This document shows, one piece after another, positions 1-6,917 of a stretch of 19,220 bases of DNA. The position numbers and the translations under genes are program-made. Each line of letters opens with the position of its first letter. The stretch's first letter is position 1. Source of the DNA: UBA6107 sp964459385 (lineage in GTDB: Bacteria > Chloroflexota > Anaerolineae > Anaerolineales > Anaerolineaceae); NCBI GenBank assembly GCA_964459385.1, contig CAYWLG010000024.1:1-19220 (forward strand). Direction: 5' to 3'. The notes under the pieces are model-generated. The model was given only the letters and a program-made list of their open reading frames with translations. It ran no database searches and was not told the origin of the DNA.

Positions 1-249
1 CATTGGTCGGCACACATTTGGCGCCGCCCGCCGATTCGGTGGTGATGGTGGTGTAGCTGGCGTTCACATCAAAGCACGGACTGCTGTTTTGAATCACCAC
101 CCCGTCTTCCAACAGGATCGTCAGATGGGGGTTATCCACATGATACCCACCACTGAAGTTATAGGTTCCGGCCGGGATCACGATGATCGTGTTCGCCGGA
201 GCGTTGTCGATCGCCTGCTGAATTTCTTCAGCGCTCACACCAGATGGCA
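1..249 (-). repeat. Near-identical block shared by the two beta-helix genes, copy A
   Basis: Matches 3916-4164 in the same orientation without gaps, with 12 mismatches in 249 bases counted by eye. Homology weakens beyond 249 but remains visible at protein level. The block may extend further past the left edge. It encodes the start of the third beta-helix block; from residues 654-742 here to 722-810 in the upstream paralogue there are only 4 amino-acid differences. Confidence 0.93.
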
Positions 250-2227
250 AGATCAACTTCCCATCCACTGGCCCAAACAAGGTGCACGCTTCATCCAAAC
301 ACCAGGGTAAATAGGTGACTGAACCTTCTAGCTGACTTGATAAAGGACCGGCGGGGCTACCCCACCAATTTTTTACTGCTTCGATATTTGAAGTTTCATC
401 GGTTGACACTGCCATTGTGAGACTACCGACGATTTTGTTAGTGATCGCTATGCCAGCTGTGCTATTTGTATCTAATGAAATGCCATAATCATTACTCGAA
501 AGAGTATTTGAGCGGATTGTGACATTTGAAGAAGATGTAGAAACTGCAATACCCGAATTTGAATCAGATATTACATTCCCTTCAATTACAACATTAGAGG
601 CTTGATAGAGGAGGATTCCTGCAGCCGTGCCATTATTAGGATCTCCCGTATAAAAATTGCCAGATGTAGTATTGTTCTTAATCGTTCCGGTTGCGCCAAA
701 ACCAATCTGAATACCATTCATGGCAATCTGATTAGTGTGCCCGTAACCAGTGGCAGTGTTACTTTCCACATCGGCTGTTAAACCAACGCCATTGAAAACC
801 AAACCACCTTTTTGGTAATGAAAAACTGTGTTGTTGGTAGCTGTAATCGTTCTGGAAATGCCATCATCATTGTAAACATAAATTCCAACACCTGATTGCA
901 TCCCATTAAATGGGTTGTAGCGAACATCTTTCACCGTTACGTGATCGATTAAGCCACCCGTGTTATGGAAGAACAAACCGTACATTCGATAATTCGCGGC
1001 TGCTTTACCAGCGCCATCTATGGTCAGGTTTCTAATGGTAATGTTTGTGCTATTGTCAAAACCTACCACGGCATGGCGATCCCCATATAAGGCGGTCAAG
1101 ACATCCGGAGAAATAATGGTTGTTTGATCTTCACCGGCTCCCACAATTACCAGGTTCGATCTGCCACTGACTGATACTTGTTCTGTATAGGTGCCTGCAG
1201 CAACAGACACGATGTCCCCGGCCGATGCTGCATCTATGGCAGCTTGAATTGTTGCATAAGGGAATCCACTTCCTACCTGCAAAGTCTTGCCAGGGTAATA
1301 AATACTGGCAGACGGGCTGTTGTAGATTCGCAATGTCGGCAAATCGGTCGCCGGTTTTGTAGCAGTTCCTCCCAAGGAGACCGGTTGTTGAGATTCAAAA
1401 CTGGGTTCATTTAAGCTGGCATCAGCTGAATCAGTGTAAGTAACTGGAGAATCCGTGAAAGTGTTTCCTGAAACGTCCAGCGCTCCGGTGGATGCACCGG
1501 CATTTTTGACCAAAATCTCTGAATACCAGTTCGCATCAAATGTATTTCCGCTAACCGTCCAGGTGGAGAAATTAGTTACCGCAGCCGGGGTTTGCCAATA
1601 ATAAACCAGACCAATGGTCCAGTTACCAGAAATGGTGTTCCCGGTTATCTGCGTATTGTTCACATTGTTGGTAGTGTTAATCCCGGTTCGGTTATTGCTG
1701 ATCACATTATTCTTGATGATATTTCCCTGAGTATTGTTCAGGTAAACGCCATTTCTCCCCAATGTGACTGTGCAATTCTGCAATGTATTACCAGTAGTGC
1801 TTTGGTTGAAAGTAACGTTATTGTTATTGATGGCGCCCGGAGTACTCCAGGTGGATAATTCCGCCGGGGTGTATTCGTGCGTAATAGTGAACCCATCCAC
1901 GGTGGCGTTATTGGTCGAGAAGATCAATGGTGTTGCGTTGGCATTCGTCGCCACAATGGAGGTTGAAGCTGCCCCAGCGCCAACCAGGGTTATGGCTTTA
2001 TTAACATTGACGTTTTCAACATATTTACCAGAGGCGACATTGATCGTATCGCCTGCTACAGCAGCATTGATCGCCTCTTGAATCGTGGCGTAACAAGTCG
2101 GTGTGTTTGAAGGATCCACACACAAGCTGCTGGCCGCCTGCGCCTGTGATACCGGCACAGCCATAAATACGAGTGCCAGAATCACCAACAATGAAAATGC
2201 TTTCCTTAGTCGTAGATTTCCCAACAT
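1..2227 (-). CDS. Secreted right-handed beta-helix protein, 3'-truncated by window edge
   Basis: Open reading frame running from an ATG at 2227 to base 1 without a stop, so the C-terminus is outside the window; 742 codons are visible. The start is supported by an AGGAGG ribosome-binding site 10 nt upstream. Residues 1-31 form a signal peptide (basic n-region RLRK, hydrophobic core, end near QAQAA). The mature part opens with the YATIQEAINAA..GDTI motif that starts many pectate-lyase-like/NosD-type parallel beta-helices. The motif recurs near residue 324 (YATIQAAIDAA..GDI) and in altered form near 665 (EEIQQAIDNAP..TIIVIPAGTY), giving three helix blocks. Asn-rich 'NNTI/GNTF' rungs run throughout, and an NWWGSPAGP motif closes block 2. 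No lyase or hydrolase catalytic signature is evident. Probable role is extracellular carbohydrate or surface binding, which is inference. By analogy with its upstream paralogue, the missing end may carry cohesin-like and dockerin-like parts. Confidence 0.9.
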   Translation of the reverse strand, partial: MLGNLRLRKAFSLLVILALVFMAVPVSQAQAASSLCVDPSNTPTCYATIQEAINAAVAGDTINVASGKYVENVNVNKAITLVGAGAASTSIVATNANATPLIFSTNNATVDGFTITHEYTPAELSTWSTPGAINNNNVTFNQSTTGNTLQNCTVTLGRNGVYLNNTQGNIIKNNVISNNRTGINTTNNVNNTQITGNTISGNWTIGLVYYWQTPAAVTNFSTWTVSGNTFDANWYSEILVKNAGASTGALDVSGNTFTDSPVTYTDSADASLNEPSFESQQPVSLGGTATKPATDLPTLRIYNSPSASIYYPGKTLQVGSGFPYATIQAAIDAASAGDIVSVAAGTYTEQVSVSGRSNLVIVGAGEDQTTIISPDVLTALYGDRHAVVGFDNSTNITIRNLTIDGAGKAAANYRMYGLFFHNTGGLIDHVTVKDVRYNPFNGMQSGVGIYVYNDDGISRTITATNNTVFHYQKGGLVFNGVGLTADVESNTATGYGHTNQIAMNGIQIGFGATGTIKNNTTSGNFYTGDPNNGTAAGILLYQASNVVIEGNVISDSNSGIAVSTSSSNVTIRSNTLSSNDYGISLDTNSTAGIAITNKIVGSLTMAVSTDETSNIEAVKNWWGSPAGPLSSQLEGSVTYLPWCLDEACTLFGPVDGKLILPSGVSAEEIQQAIDNAPANTIIVIPAGTYNFSGGYHVDNPHLTILLEDGVVIQNSSPCFDVNASYTTITTESAGGAKCVPTN

Positions 2228-2237
2228 TTTCTTTATT

Positions 2238-2243
2238 CCTCCT
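2238..2243 (-). promoter_or_regulatory. Ribosome binding site of the downstream beta-helix gene
   Basis: Perfect AGGAGG on the minus strand, 10 nt before the ATG at 2227. It fixes the start of a gene whose other end is cut off. The region between it and the hairpin at 2277-2300 is pyrimidine-rich on the plus strand and shows no obvious separate promoter. Confidence 0.8.
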
Positions 2244-2276
2244 GTTTTCTTTTTTTCGTTTTGATAAAGCAAATAT

Positions 2277-2300
2277 GCAGGTTGGGTTGCCCCAACCTGC
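2277..2300 (-). terminator. 10-bp hairpin between the two beta-helix genes
   Basis: GCAGGTTGGG / CCCAACCTGC is a perfect 10-bp inverted repeat around a 4-base loop (TTGC on the plus strand). It starts 18 nt after the upstream gene's stop. Read leftward, the stem is followed by ATATTTGC rather than a clean U-run, so it may be a weak terminator or an mRNA-stabilising/processing hairpin that sets the ratio of the two proteins. Confidence 0.55.
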
Positions 2301-2317
2301 ACTCTTTCACATTTATT

Positions 2318-5300
2318 CTAGGGTACCCATGTCCCGTATGCTGTACCACTCGTCAGGTTGTAGTTGCCTCCCACGATCGCCAGATCGAAGATGTCTACCT
2401 TCCCTGAGAAGTTCACATCCCCGTCCACATCCAGGATGCTTCCCCAATCATGGCCTACCTGGCTCGCATCGTCCACGTTGATCACGTTATCCGTCCACTT
2501 TGCATTACCACCCTTCAATTCCAGGGCTGCCATCGTCCCCGCATCCCCATCCACCGTCTTGTTCAGGTCGGCGGTCACGTTCAGGTATCTCGACTGATCC
2601 GTGGTCACGGTATACGTGTCATATCCAACCACGTTGTTGATCGTCAGGTTGCCACTGATCACGTCGATGGTCGTGCCGTTCAAGGCGCCAAACAAGGTGC
2701 CCGTCAGCGTCACCGGGATGCCACTGCGCACGGTGCGCCCCTGCATCGAGAAGGTGCCCGTTAGGCTCGCGGCAGCTTGCACATCCACGTTGGCTGTCGC
2801 GCTCGCCAACAGTGCATCCGGGCTGACGTCGGTCGTTTCATACAGCTTTGCGCTGAAGGCCACGGTTGCCGAACTGCCAAATGTCACCCGCAACTGCACG
2901 GTCACATCGCTGCCGCTGGCTGCCAATGCAGCCAAATTCAGCGTTCCACCGCTCACGCTCACCCAGTTGCTGCCATTGTAGTATTGAAGCACTGCGTCAG
3001 CAGGCAGGGTGAACTGAAGCTGCGGATGCGCATACGCCACGCCCGCCACCGGGTTGTTGATCACCAGGCTGAACTCCTGAGCATATCCCACCGTGAAGGG
3101 CACATCCAACCCAACCGCATTCATCGTCGGCAAGTCCGCAATCACGTTCACGATGCCATCCGCTAATGCAGAAGCATATACATTGGTCGAAGGCCCAAGC
3201 GGAGGAAGCATGGCAAACTGATCGCTGTTGGTATCGAATTGAAGTGCTCCACTTCCGGTTATAGTGCCTGCGGTAAAGGTCGCGGTATAAAGCACCAGAT
3301 CATCGCCGCTCACTGCACTGTTGGCTGTGCCTGAGAAATGAATGGTGTTCCCACTGGTGGTAAGTACAGTGTAGCCATCCGCCGGGGTCGTGAAGTAGCT
3401 GCCCAATGTAGTAGAAGTCAGCGTCAAATTGCTCGGGAAACTCACCGTAAAGTCAGCCGCCATCACACTATGGAAGTTTCCTTTCACCATGTAGGTGATG
3501 GTATAGCCGGGCAGCACATGATTCGGCCATGGCGTGCCGCTGCTTGTCATTGAAAGATCTGCATGGGTAAATGGCGCGGTACTGGTGATTGATGCTGAAA
3601 CACCATCCCCTGCTGCCGGGCCATCTTTGCTGCCCCAGGAGTTGTAGCTCACGTCCAGGTTTGCCGGGGCCGATACACCCACGCCACCATTCGCCTTGAA
3701 CAGGTTGCCCTGCACGTCCACCACACCCGCCGGGGCTGCCGCAAAGGTCAGTCCATTGCCGCCCAGAGCATGGATATAGTTATCCAGTACCTGCACGTCA
3801 GTGATGGCACCTGCAAAATTAATGCCGTCCACAGTGCTTTGTCCGCTGCCGTCTACCTCAAGACCCTGGATGATCACGTTTTGCAGCCCAGTCGCTACGT
3901 TGATGCCATTTGCACCATTGGTCGGCACACATTTGGCGCCGCCCGCCGATTCGGTGGTGATGGTGGTGTAACTGGCGTTCACATCAAAGCACGGACTGCT
4001 GTTTTGGATCACCACCCCGTCTTCCAACAGGATCGTCAGGTGGGGGTTATCCACATGGTACCCACCGCTGAAGTTGTAGATGCCGGCCGGGATCACGATG
4101 ATCGTGTTCGCCGGAGCGTTGTCGATCGCTCGCTGAATTTCTTCGGCGCTCACGCCAGATGGCAGAGTGATCTTTCCGTCCACAGGAGCCAACGTGGTGC
4201 AAGCAGCGTCTGCACACCAGGGCGTGTAACCCAACCCAGCGTTGATTTTTGCCTTTTCAGGGCCACCGGCACTACCCCACCAGTTTGCGGTCAAATCCAC
4301 ACTAAAATGTCCAGCCGCGCTTGTATCCGCTTGCATGAGCGTGCTGCCAACGATCTGGTTATGGAAGAACGTGGCAGTAATTGACTTTTCAGTATATGGT
4401 CCGGTCTCCCAGGACTGCTGAGCGGCATCCATATAGATTCCATTCTCAAACCCTTCAAAATGGTTGCCTGAGATCTGAGCGCTCACATCTGAGTAGCCGT
4501 ATCCGGCCATATCCGTGGTTACATACATGCCCACACTGCCAGTAGCGTCGGTTGGGGCGGTAGCTGTGTTGTTGCTAAATTGGACGGCATTCGTGCCATG
4601 AGAACCCCAGATGGAATAGGGCAGGGCACAATTTGTCACCGTGTTGTTCTGCACGGTGACCGGCAGATAATTCACGAAGGTCCAAATGCCATAACCGCTG
4701 GAAGTGCAGTCTGAGACCGTGTTCCCACTGATCACATCGGCAACACCGCCGCCGTCACCACTGTTATCGGTATGCACACCGCTTTGCGAATTTGTGATGG
4801 TGTTGTTTAAGAATTGGATACCATTGGAATGGTTTGCGCTGATCGCGTCATTGGCATCTGAGACGGTGTTGTTCTGCATGATACCAGGGCCGCCCCAGGC
4901 AAACATTGCGATTGAATAAGGTGTAGCCTGAACATTTGAAACGGTGTTGTCATGGAAGTTGAACGAACCGCCGGTCGAATAGATGCCTCTCAGATAAATA
5001 TTCTTCACGGTCGTGTTATAGACTTCCATATTGGTATAAGCCGCAGCGGTGCTCTTGATGATGCCGTTGCGTGCATCCAAATTGGCTGCTGGTGTTCCAA
5101 CATTGTAGGTACTGGTTAGCGCCGGGTTGTCACCATCTACCGTCAGGTCATGAATTGTCACATCATTGGCTGCCACCAAAAACACGTTGCTGGCGCCAGA
5201 GCATAGTGATGAAGTGGCGTTCGGATTTCCACAATCTGGGTTTGAGATCGCCGGTTCGACGATCGTGTTCCCCTGGCCGGCACCTGAAATATCTGCTGAC

Positions 5301-6346
5301 TTATTGACGTTCACATTTTCAGTGTAGGTACCAGAAGCAATGATCACTTTACCGCCCGGAACAACAGCATTCACTGCGTCCTGGATTTTGGCGTAAGGCG
5401 TGTTGATATTCCCGTTGCTCCAGTTCACAACTGTCGTGCCGGTGGCTGCATTCACAAAAACGTGGCTGCGGTTCCCGGTAAGGGTGGTGCTTGAATAAGT
5501 GGCTGTCATCTGGCTGACCACGTAAGCGTCATTGTTGTTCTGTGAAACCAATAGTACCTGTTGATGATAATCGGGCTCATAAGGACCGCCGCCGGAATTC
5601 CACACGATATCCCACTCATTATGAATTCCGTTCCAAGAGTTGTTGCTCATCACCCGGTTATCGGCGTCTGCCTGTGAACCGGTGTAGTTCATGATGCCGC
5701 CCTTAGTGTTGTAGATCACATTATTGCTGAAGTTGACGGCGTTATTATATGAAATGACAACCCCGCCGCGGGTGTTGTAAATAGTGTTTCCACTAATCGT
5801 CAATCCCGTTACTGTTAATCGATTGACGTAGATACCAATCCCGTTCCAAGTAGACATTGCGCCGCTTTGCGCCGGTACATAGATCGTATTGTTGAGGATA
5901 GAGATGTTCGTCAGCCCCATATTGGAATTAGGGATTTTGATTAAACTGTTGGATGTTTCATATGGAGTGAGAACTCCAAAAGCAGGTAAAGCCGTATCGG
6001 TGATCGTTAAACCAGAAATCGTTACGTCGCTGGCATCAATCTCAAAAACGCTCACAACCGTAGGGGTTGTAGTCTGAACGATTGCCTCACCCGTGCCTGC
6101 GATGGTGAGCGCTTTGTTAATGATCACCGTGCTTGTTAAAGAATAAGTGCCAGGAGCAATGGTGATCGTATCGCCTGCGGCAGCGGCATCCACTGCACTT
6201 TGAATCGAAGTGTAGCAGCCATCCGCACCGTCAGTATTCACACATAAACTGCTTGCTGCGCTCACTTGCCCACTGGGCAGAGCGACCAAAACCAGTGCAA
6301 TGATTAGAAAAAATGCGAGCCATTTCAAGTTTCTGTTTTGTTTCAT
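2318..6346 (-). CDS. Large secreted beta-helix protein with cohesin-like and dockerin-like domains
   Basis: Complete 1342-aa protein. The frame is open further upstream, but the start is placed at the ATG at 6346 because GGAGGGG precedes it by 6 nt and a signal peptide begins there (residues 1-30, core WLAFFLIIALVLVALP, cleavage near QVSA). Beta-helix blocks start at about 45 (YTSIQSAVDAA), 318 (YAKIQDAVNAV) and 735 (EEIQRAIDNAP), each with a GDTI/PGTY-type first rung; ANWWGSAGGP (687-696) and NSWGSKDGP (902-910) close blocks. Residues ~945-1068 resemble a cohesin fold (ADFTVSFPSNL..., GDDLVLYTATFTAG, GIVNV). Residues ~1072-1290 look like Ig/carboxypeptidase-regulatory beta segments. Residues ~1277-1330 are dockerin-like: a degenerate first repeat (INVDDASQVG) and a second (DVNFSGKVDIFDLAIVG). 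No lyase active-site motif, LPXTG or SLH anchor is evident. Probably a surface or extracellular binding protein; the ligand is unknown. Confidence 0.93.
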   Translation of the reverse strand: MKQNRNLKWLAFFLIIALVLVALPSGQVSAASSLCVNTDGADGCYTSIQSAVDAAAAGDTITIAPGTYSLTSTVIINKALTIAGTGEAIVQTTTPTVVSVFEIDASDVTISGLTITDTALPAFGVLTPYETSNSLIKIPNSNMGLTNISILNNTIYVPAQSGAMSTWNGIGIYVNRLTVTGLTISGNTIYNTRGGVVISYNNAVNFSNNVIYNTKGGIMNYTGSQADADNRVMSNNSWNGIHNEWDIVWNSGGGPYEPDYHQQVLLVSQNNNDAYVVSQMTATYSSTTLTGNRSHVFVNAATGTTVVNWSNGNINTPYAKIQDAVNAVVPGGKVIIASGTYTENVNVNKSADISGAGQGNTIVEPAISNPDCGNPNATSSLCSGASNVFLVAANDVTIHDLTVDGDNPALTSTYNVGTPAANLDARNGIIKSTAAAYTNMEVYNTTVKNIYLRGIYSTGGSFNFHDNTVSNVQATPYSIAMFAWGGPGIMQNNTVSDANDAISANHSNGIQFLNNTITNSQSGVHTDNSGDGGGVADVISGNTVSDCTSSGYGIWTFVNYLPVTVQNNTVTNCALPYSIWGSHGTNAVQFSNNTATAPTDATGSVGMYVTTDMAGYGYSDVSAQISGNHFEGFENGIYMDAAQQSWETGPYTEKSITATFFHNQIVGSTLMQADTSAAGHFSVDLTANWWGSAGGPEKAKINAGLGYTPWCADAACTTLAPVDGKITLPSGVSAEEIQRAIDNAPANTIIVIPAGIYNFSGGYHVDNPHLTILLEDGVVIQNSSPCFDVNASYTTITTESAGGAKCVPTNGANGINVATGLQNVIIQGLEVDGSGQSTVDGINFAGAITDVQVLDNYIHALGGNGLTFAAAPAGVVDVQGNLFKANGGVGVSAPANLDVSYNSWGSKDGPAAGDGVSASITSTAPFTHADLSMTSSGTPWPNHVLPGYTITYMVKGNFHSVMAADFTVSFPSNLTLTSTTLGSYFTTPADGYTVLTTSGNTIHFSGTANSAVSGDDLVLYTATFTAGTITGSGALQFDTNSDQFAMLPPLGPSTNVYASALADGIVNVIADLPTMNAVGLDVPFTVGYAQEFSLVINNPVAGVAYAHPQLQFTLPADAVLQYYNGSNWVSVSGGTLNLAALAASGSDVTVQLRVTFGSSATVAFSAKLYETTDVSPDALLASATANVDVQAAASLTGTFSMQGRTVRSGIPVTLTGTLFGALNGTTIDVISGNLTINNVVGYDTYTVTTDQSRYLNVTADLNKTVDGDAGTMAALELKGGNAKWTDNVINVDDASQVGHDWGSILDVDGDVNFSGKVDIFDLAIVGGNYNLTSGTAYGTWVP
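3916..4164 (-). repeat. Near-identical block shared by the two beta-helix genes, copy B
   Basis: Partner of bases 1-249, same orientation, offset 3915, 12 mismatches, most of them transitions or silent. It lies inside the complete 1342-aa gene. Flanking beta-helix sequence of the two genes is far more divergent, so this block has been copied or homogenised more recently than the rest. Confidence 0.93.
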
Positions 6347-6519
6347 AATGTTCCCCTCCAAAGTATTTTCTGATTTTTTGATTCCAAAGATCAAAATTTC
6401 AAAATCGTTGATGACGCAAACCAACCATACAAAAACAACCGTGACCTTCGCGGATTTTTGCCATAAACTACCAGTAATGAAATTACCCTGCTGCAAAAAA
6501 AATAAGTTAAAAAAAACTG

Positions 6520-6534
6520 GTGAAAATTTCACCT
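6520..6534. promoter_or_regulatory. 15-bp palindrome, candidate operator
   Basis: GGTGAAA-A-TTTCACC has perfect 7-bp arms around one central base. It sits about 175 bp before the beta-helix start codon, inside its presumed leader. Size and symmetry fit a dimeric repressor site, but it could equally form a small RNA hairpin. No regulator gene is adjacent. Confidence 0.35.
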
Positions 6535-6542
6535 ATTCAATT

Positions 6543-6577
6543 CCCCCGCCCCCCGAAACATGGCGGTTCCCCATCCC
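6543..6577 (-). other. G-tract cluster, possible G-quadruplex in leader RNA
   Basis: On the minus strand, reading toward the beta-helix gene, four G-runs of 3, 4, 6 and 5 follow each other with spacers of 2, 14 and 1 nt (plus-strand C-runs at 6575-6577, 6569-6572, 6549-6554 and 6543-6547). It stands out in an AT-rich intergenic region. The 14-nt middle spacer is longer than in canonical quadruplex definitions. Confidence 0.35.
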
Positions 6578-6590
6578 TACCTAATGTTTC

Positions 6591-6666
6591 CCAAATTCCT
6601 CCTGTGGCGATGCAAGCGCCTGAAACGGCCAAGCACTTTAAGTCGCAAAGTGGCCCTGAAATTTGG
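6591..6666 (-). other. Candidate structured RNA element: closed stem with two internal hairpins
   Basis: A 7-bp outer stem (CCAAATT 6591-6597 with AATTTGG 6660-6666) encloses two hairpins. One is GGCG/CGCC (6606-6609 with 6617-6620). The other is CACTTT/AAAGTG (6634-6639 with 6647-6652), extended by GGC/GCC (6627-6629 with 6653-6655) across a 4-nt bulge. The arrangement is a three-way junction. It lies between the divergent promoters and would be transcribed in the leader of the beta-helix gene. It could also be read on the plus strand, since the pairs are symmetrical. It fits no riboswitch family I can recognise. Confidence 0.35.
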
Positions 6667-6717
6667 TTAAATTTTTAATTCGATTAAAAAACAATCTCTG
6701 TTGATTTTGCTCAATAA

Positions 6718-6745
6718 AGTATAGCACAAAGGGAAATGCTTTTAA
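6718..6745 (-). promoter_or_regulatory. Candidate sigma-70 promoter for the beta-helix genes
   Basis: Minus strand TGCTATACT gives an extended -10 (TATACT at 6723-6718) with a weak -35 TTAAAA (6745-6740, 16-nt spacer). Predicted transcription start is near 6711, which would give a leader of about 365 nt before the ATG at 6346. No better match was seen closer to the gene. Confidence 0.45.
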
Positions 6746-6888
6746 CTTCTTTTTTATTAAAATTTTATAAGCTCCCCCAAAAAACAAGGCTTGTTCAAAA
6801 AAAGAACTTGCCAATTCTGAATCTTGTAATCAATTTAGCGATTTTTTACCCATTTTTTATGACAGCGAATTTCTAAAGGATGAGAAAA

Positions 6889-6897
6889 TGCTATAAT
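6889..6897 (+). promoter_or_regulatory. Extended -10 promoter of the transglycosylase-like gene
   Basis: TGCTATAAT is a perfect extended -10. No good -35 lies at the usual distance, as is common for extended -10 promoters. Transcription would start near 6904, leaving about 14 nt before the ATG at 6918, just enough to hold the GAGGTGGGGG ribosome-binding site. The stretch 6347-6917 contains no gene; besides the elements listed it has A/T tracts and an imperfect inverted repeat around 6787-6815. Confidence 0.6.
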
Positions 6898-6917
6898 GAT
6901 GTTATCGAGGTGGGGGA

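Noticed and set aside
3770..4384. 204-codon plus-strand frame opposite the beta-helix gene, with similar shorter plus-strand frames along 1-6350
   Set aside because: Antisense shadows of a high-quality coding frame; no ribosome-binding sites, and their sequence only mirrors the beta-helix repeats. The copy at 89-310 arises simply because the two genes share the repeated block.
6347..6532. N-terminal extension of the beta-helix frame upstream to 6532
   Set aside because: The 62 extra codons would put a signal peptide inside the protein, and the internal ATG at 6346 has a strong ribosome-binding site.
6591..6670. Resemblance of plus-strand words (GCAAGCG, TGAAAC, GTCGCAAAG) to the c-di-GMP-I riboswitch, and of GGCGATG...CGCC...AAAC to the fluoride riboswitch
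   Set aside because: Order and spacing do not fit either class. No GGTTACC-type 3' half for c-di-GMP-I and no matching pseudoknot partner for the fluoride class could be found, so the element is reported without a class name.
6787..6815. Imperfect inverted repeat GGCTTGTTC-a7-GAACTTGCC
   Set aside because: Two central mismatches in each arm and an A-tract loop; too weak to call an operator or terminator without comparison.
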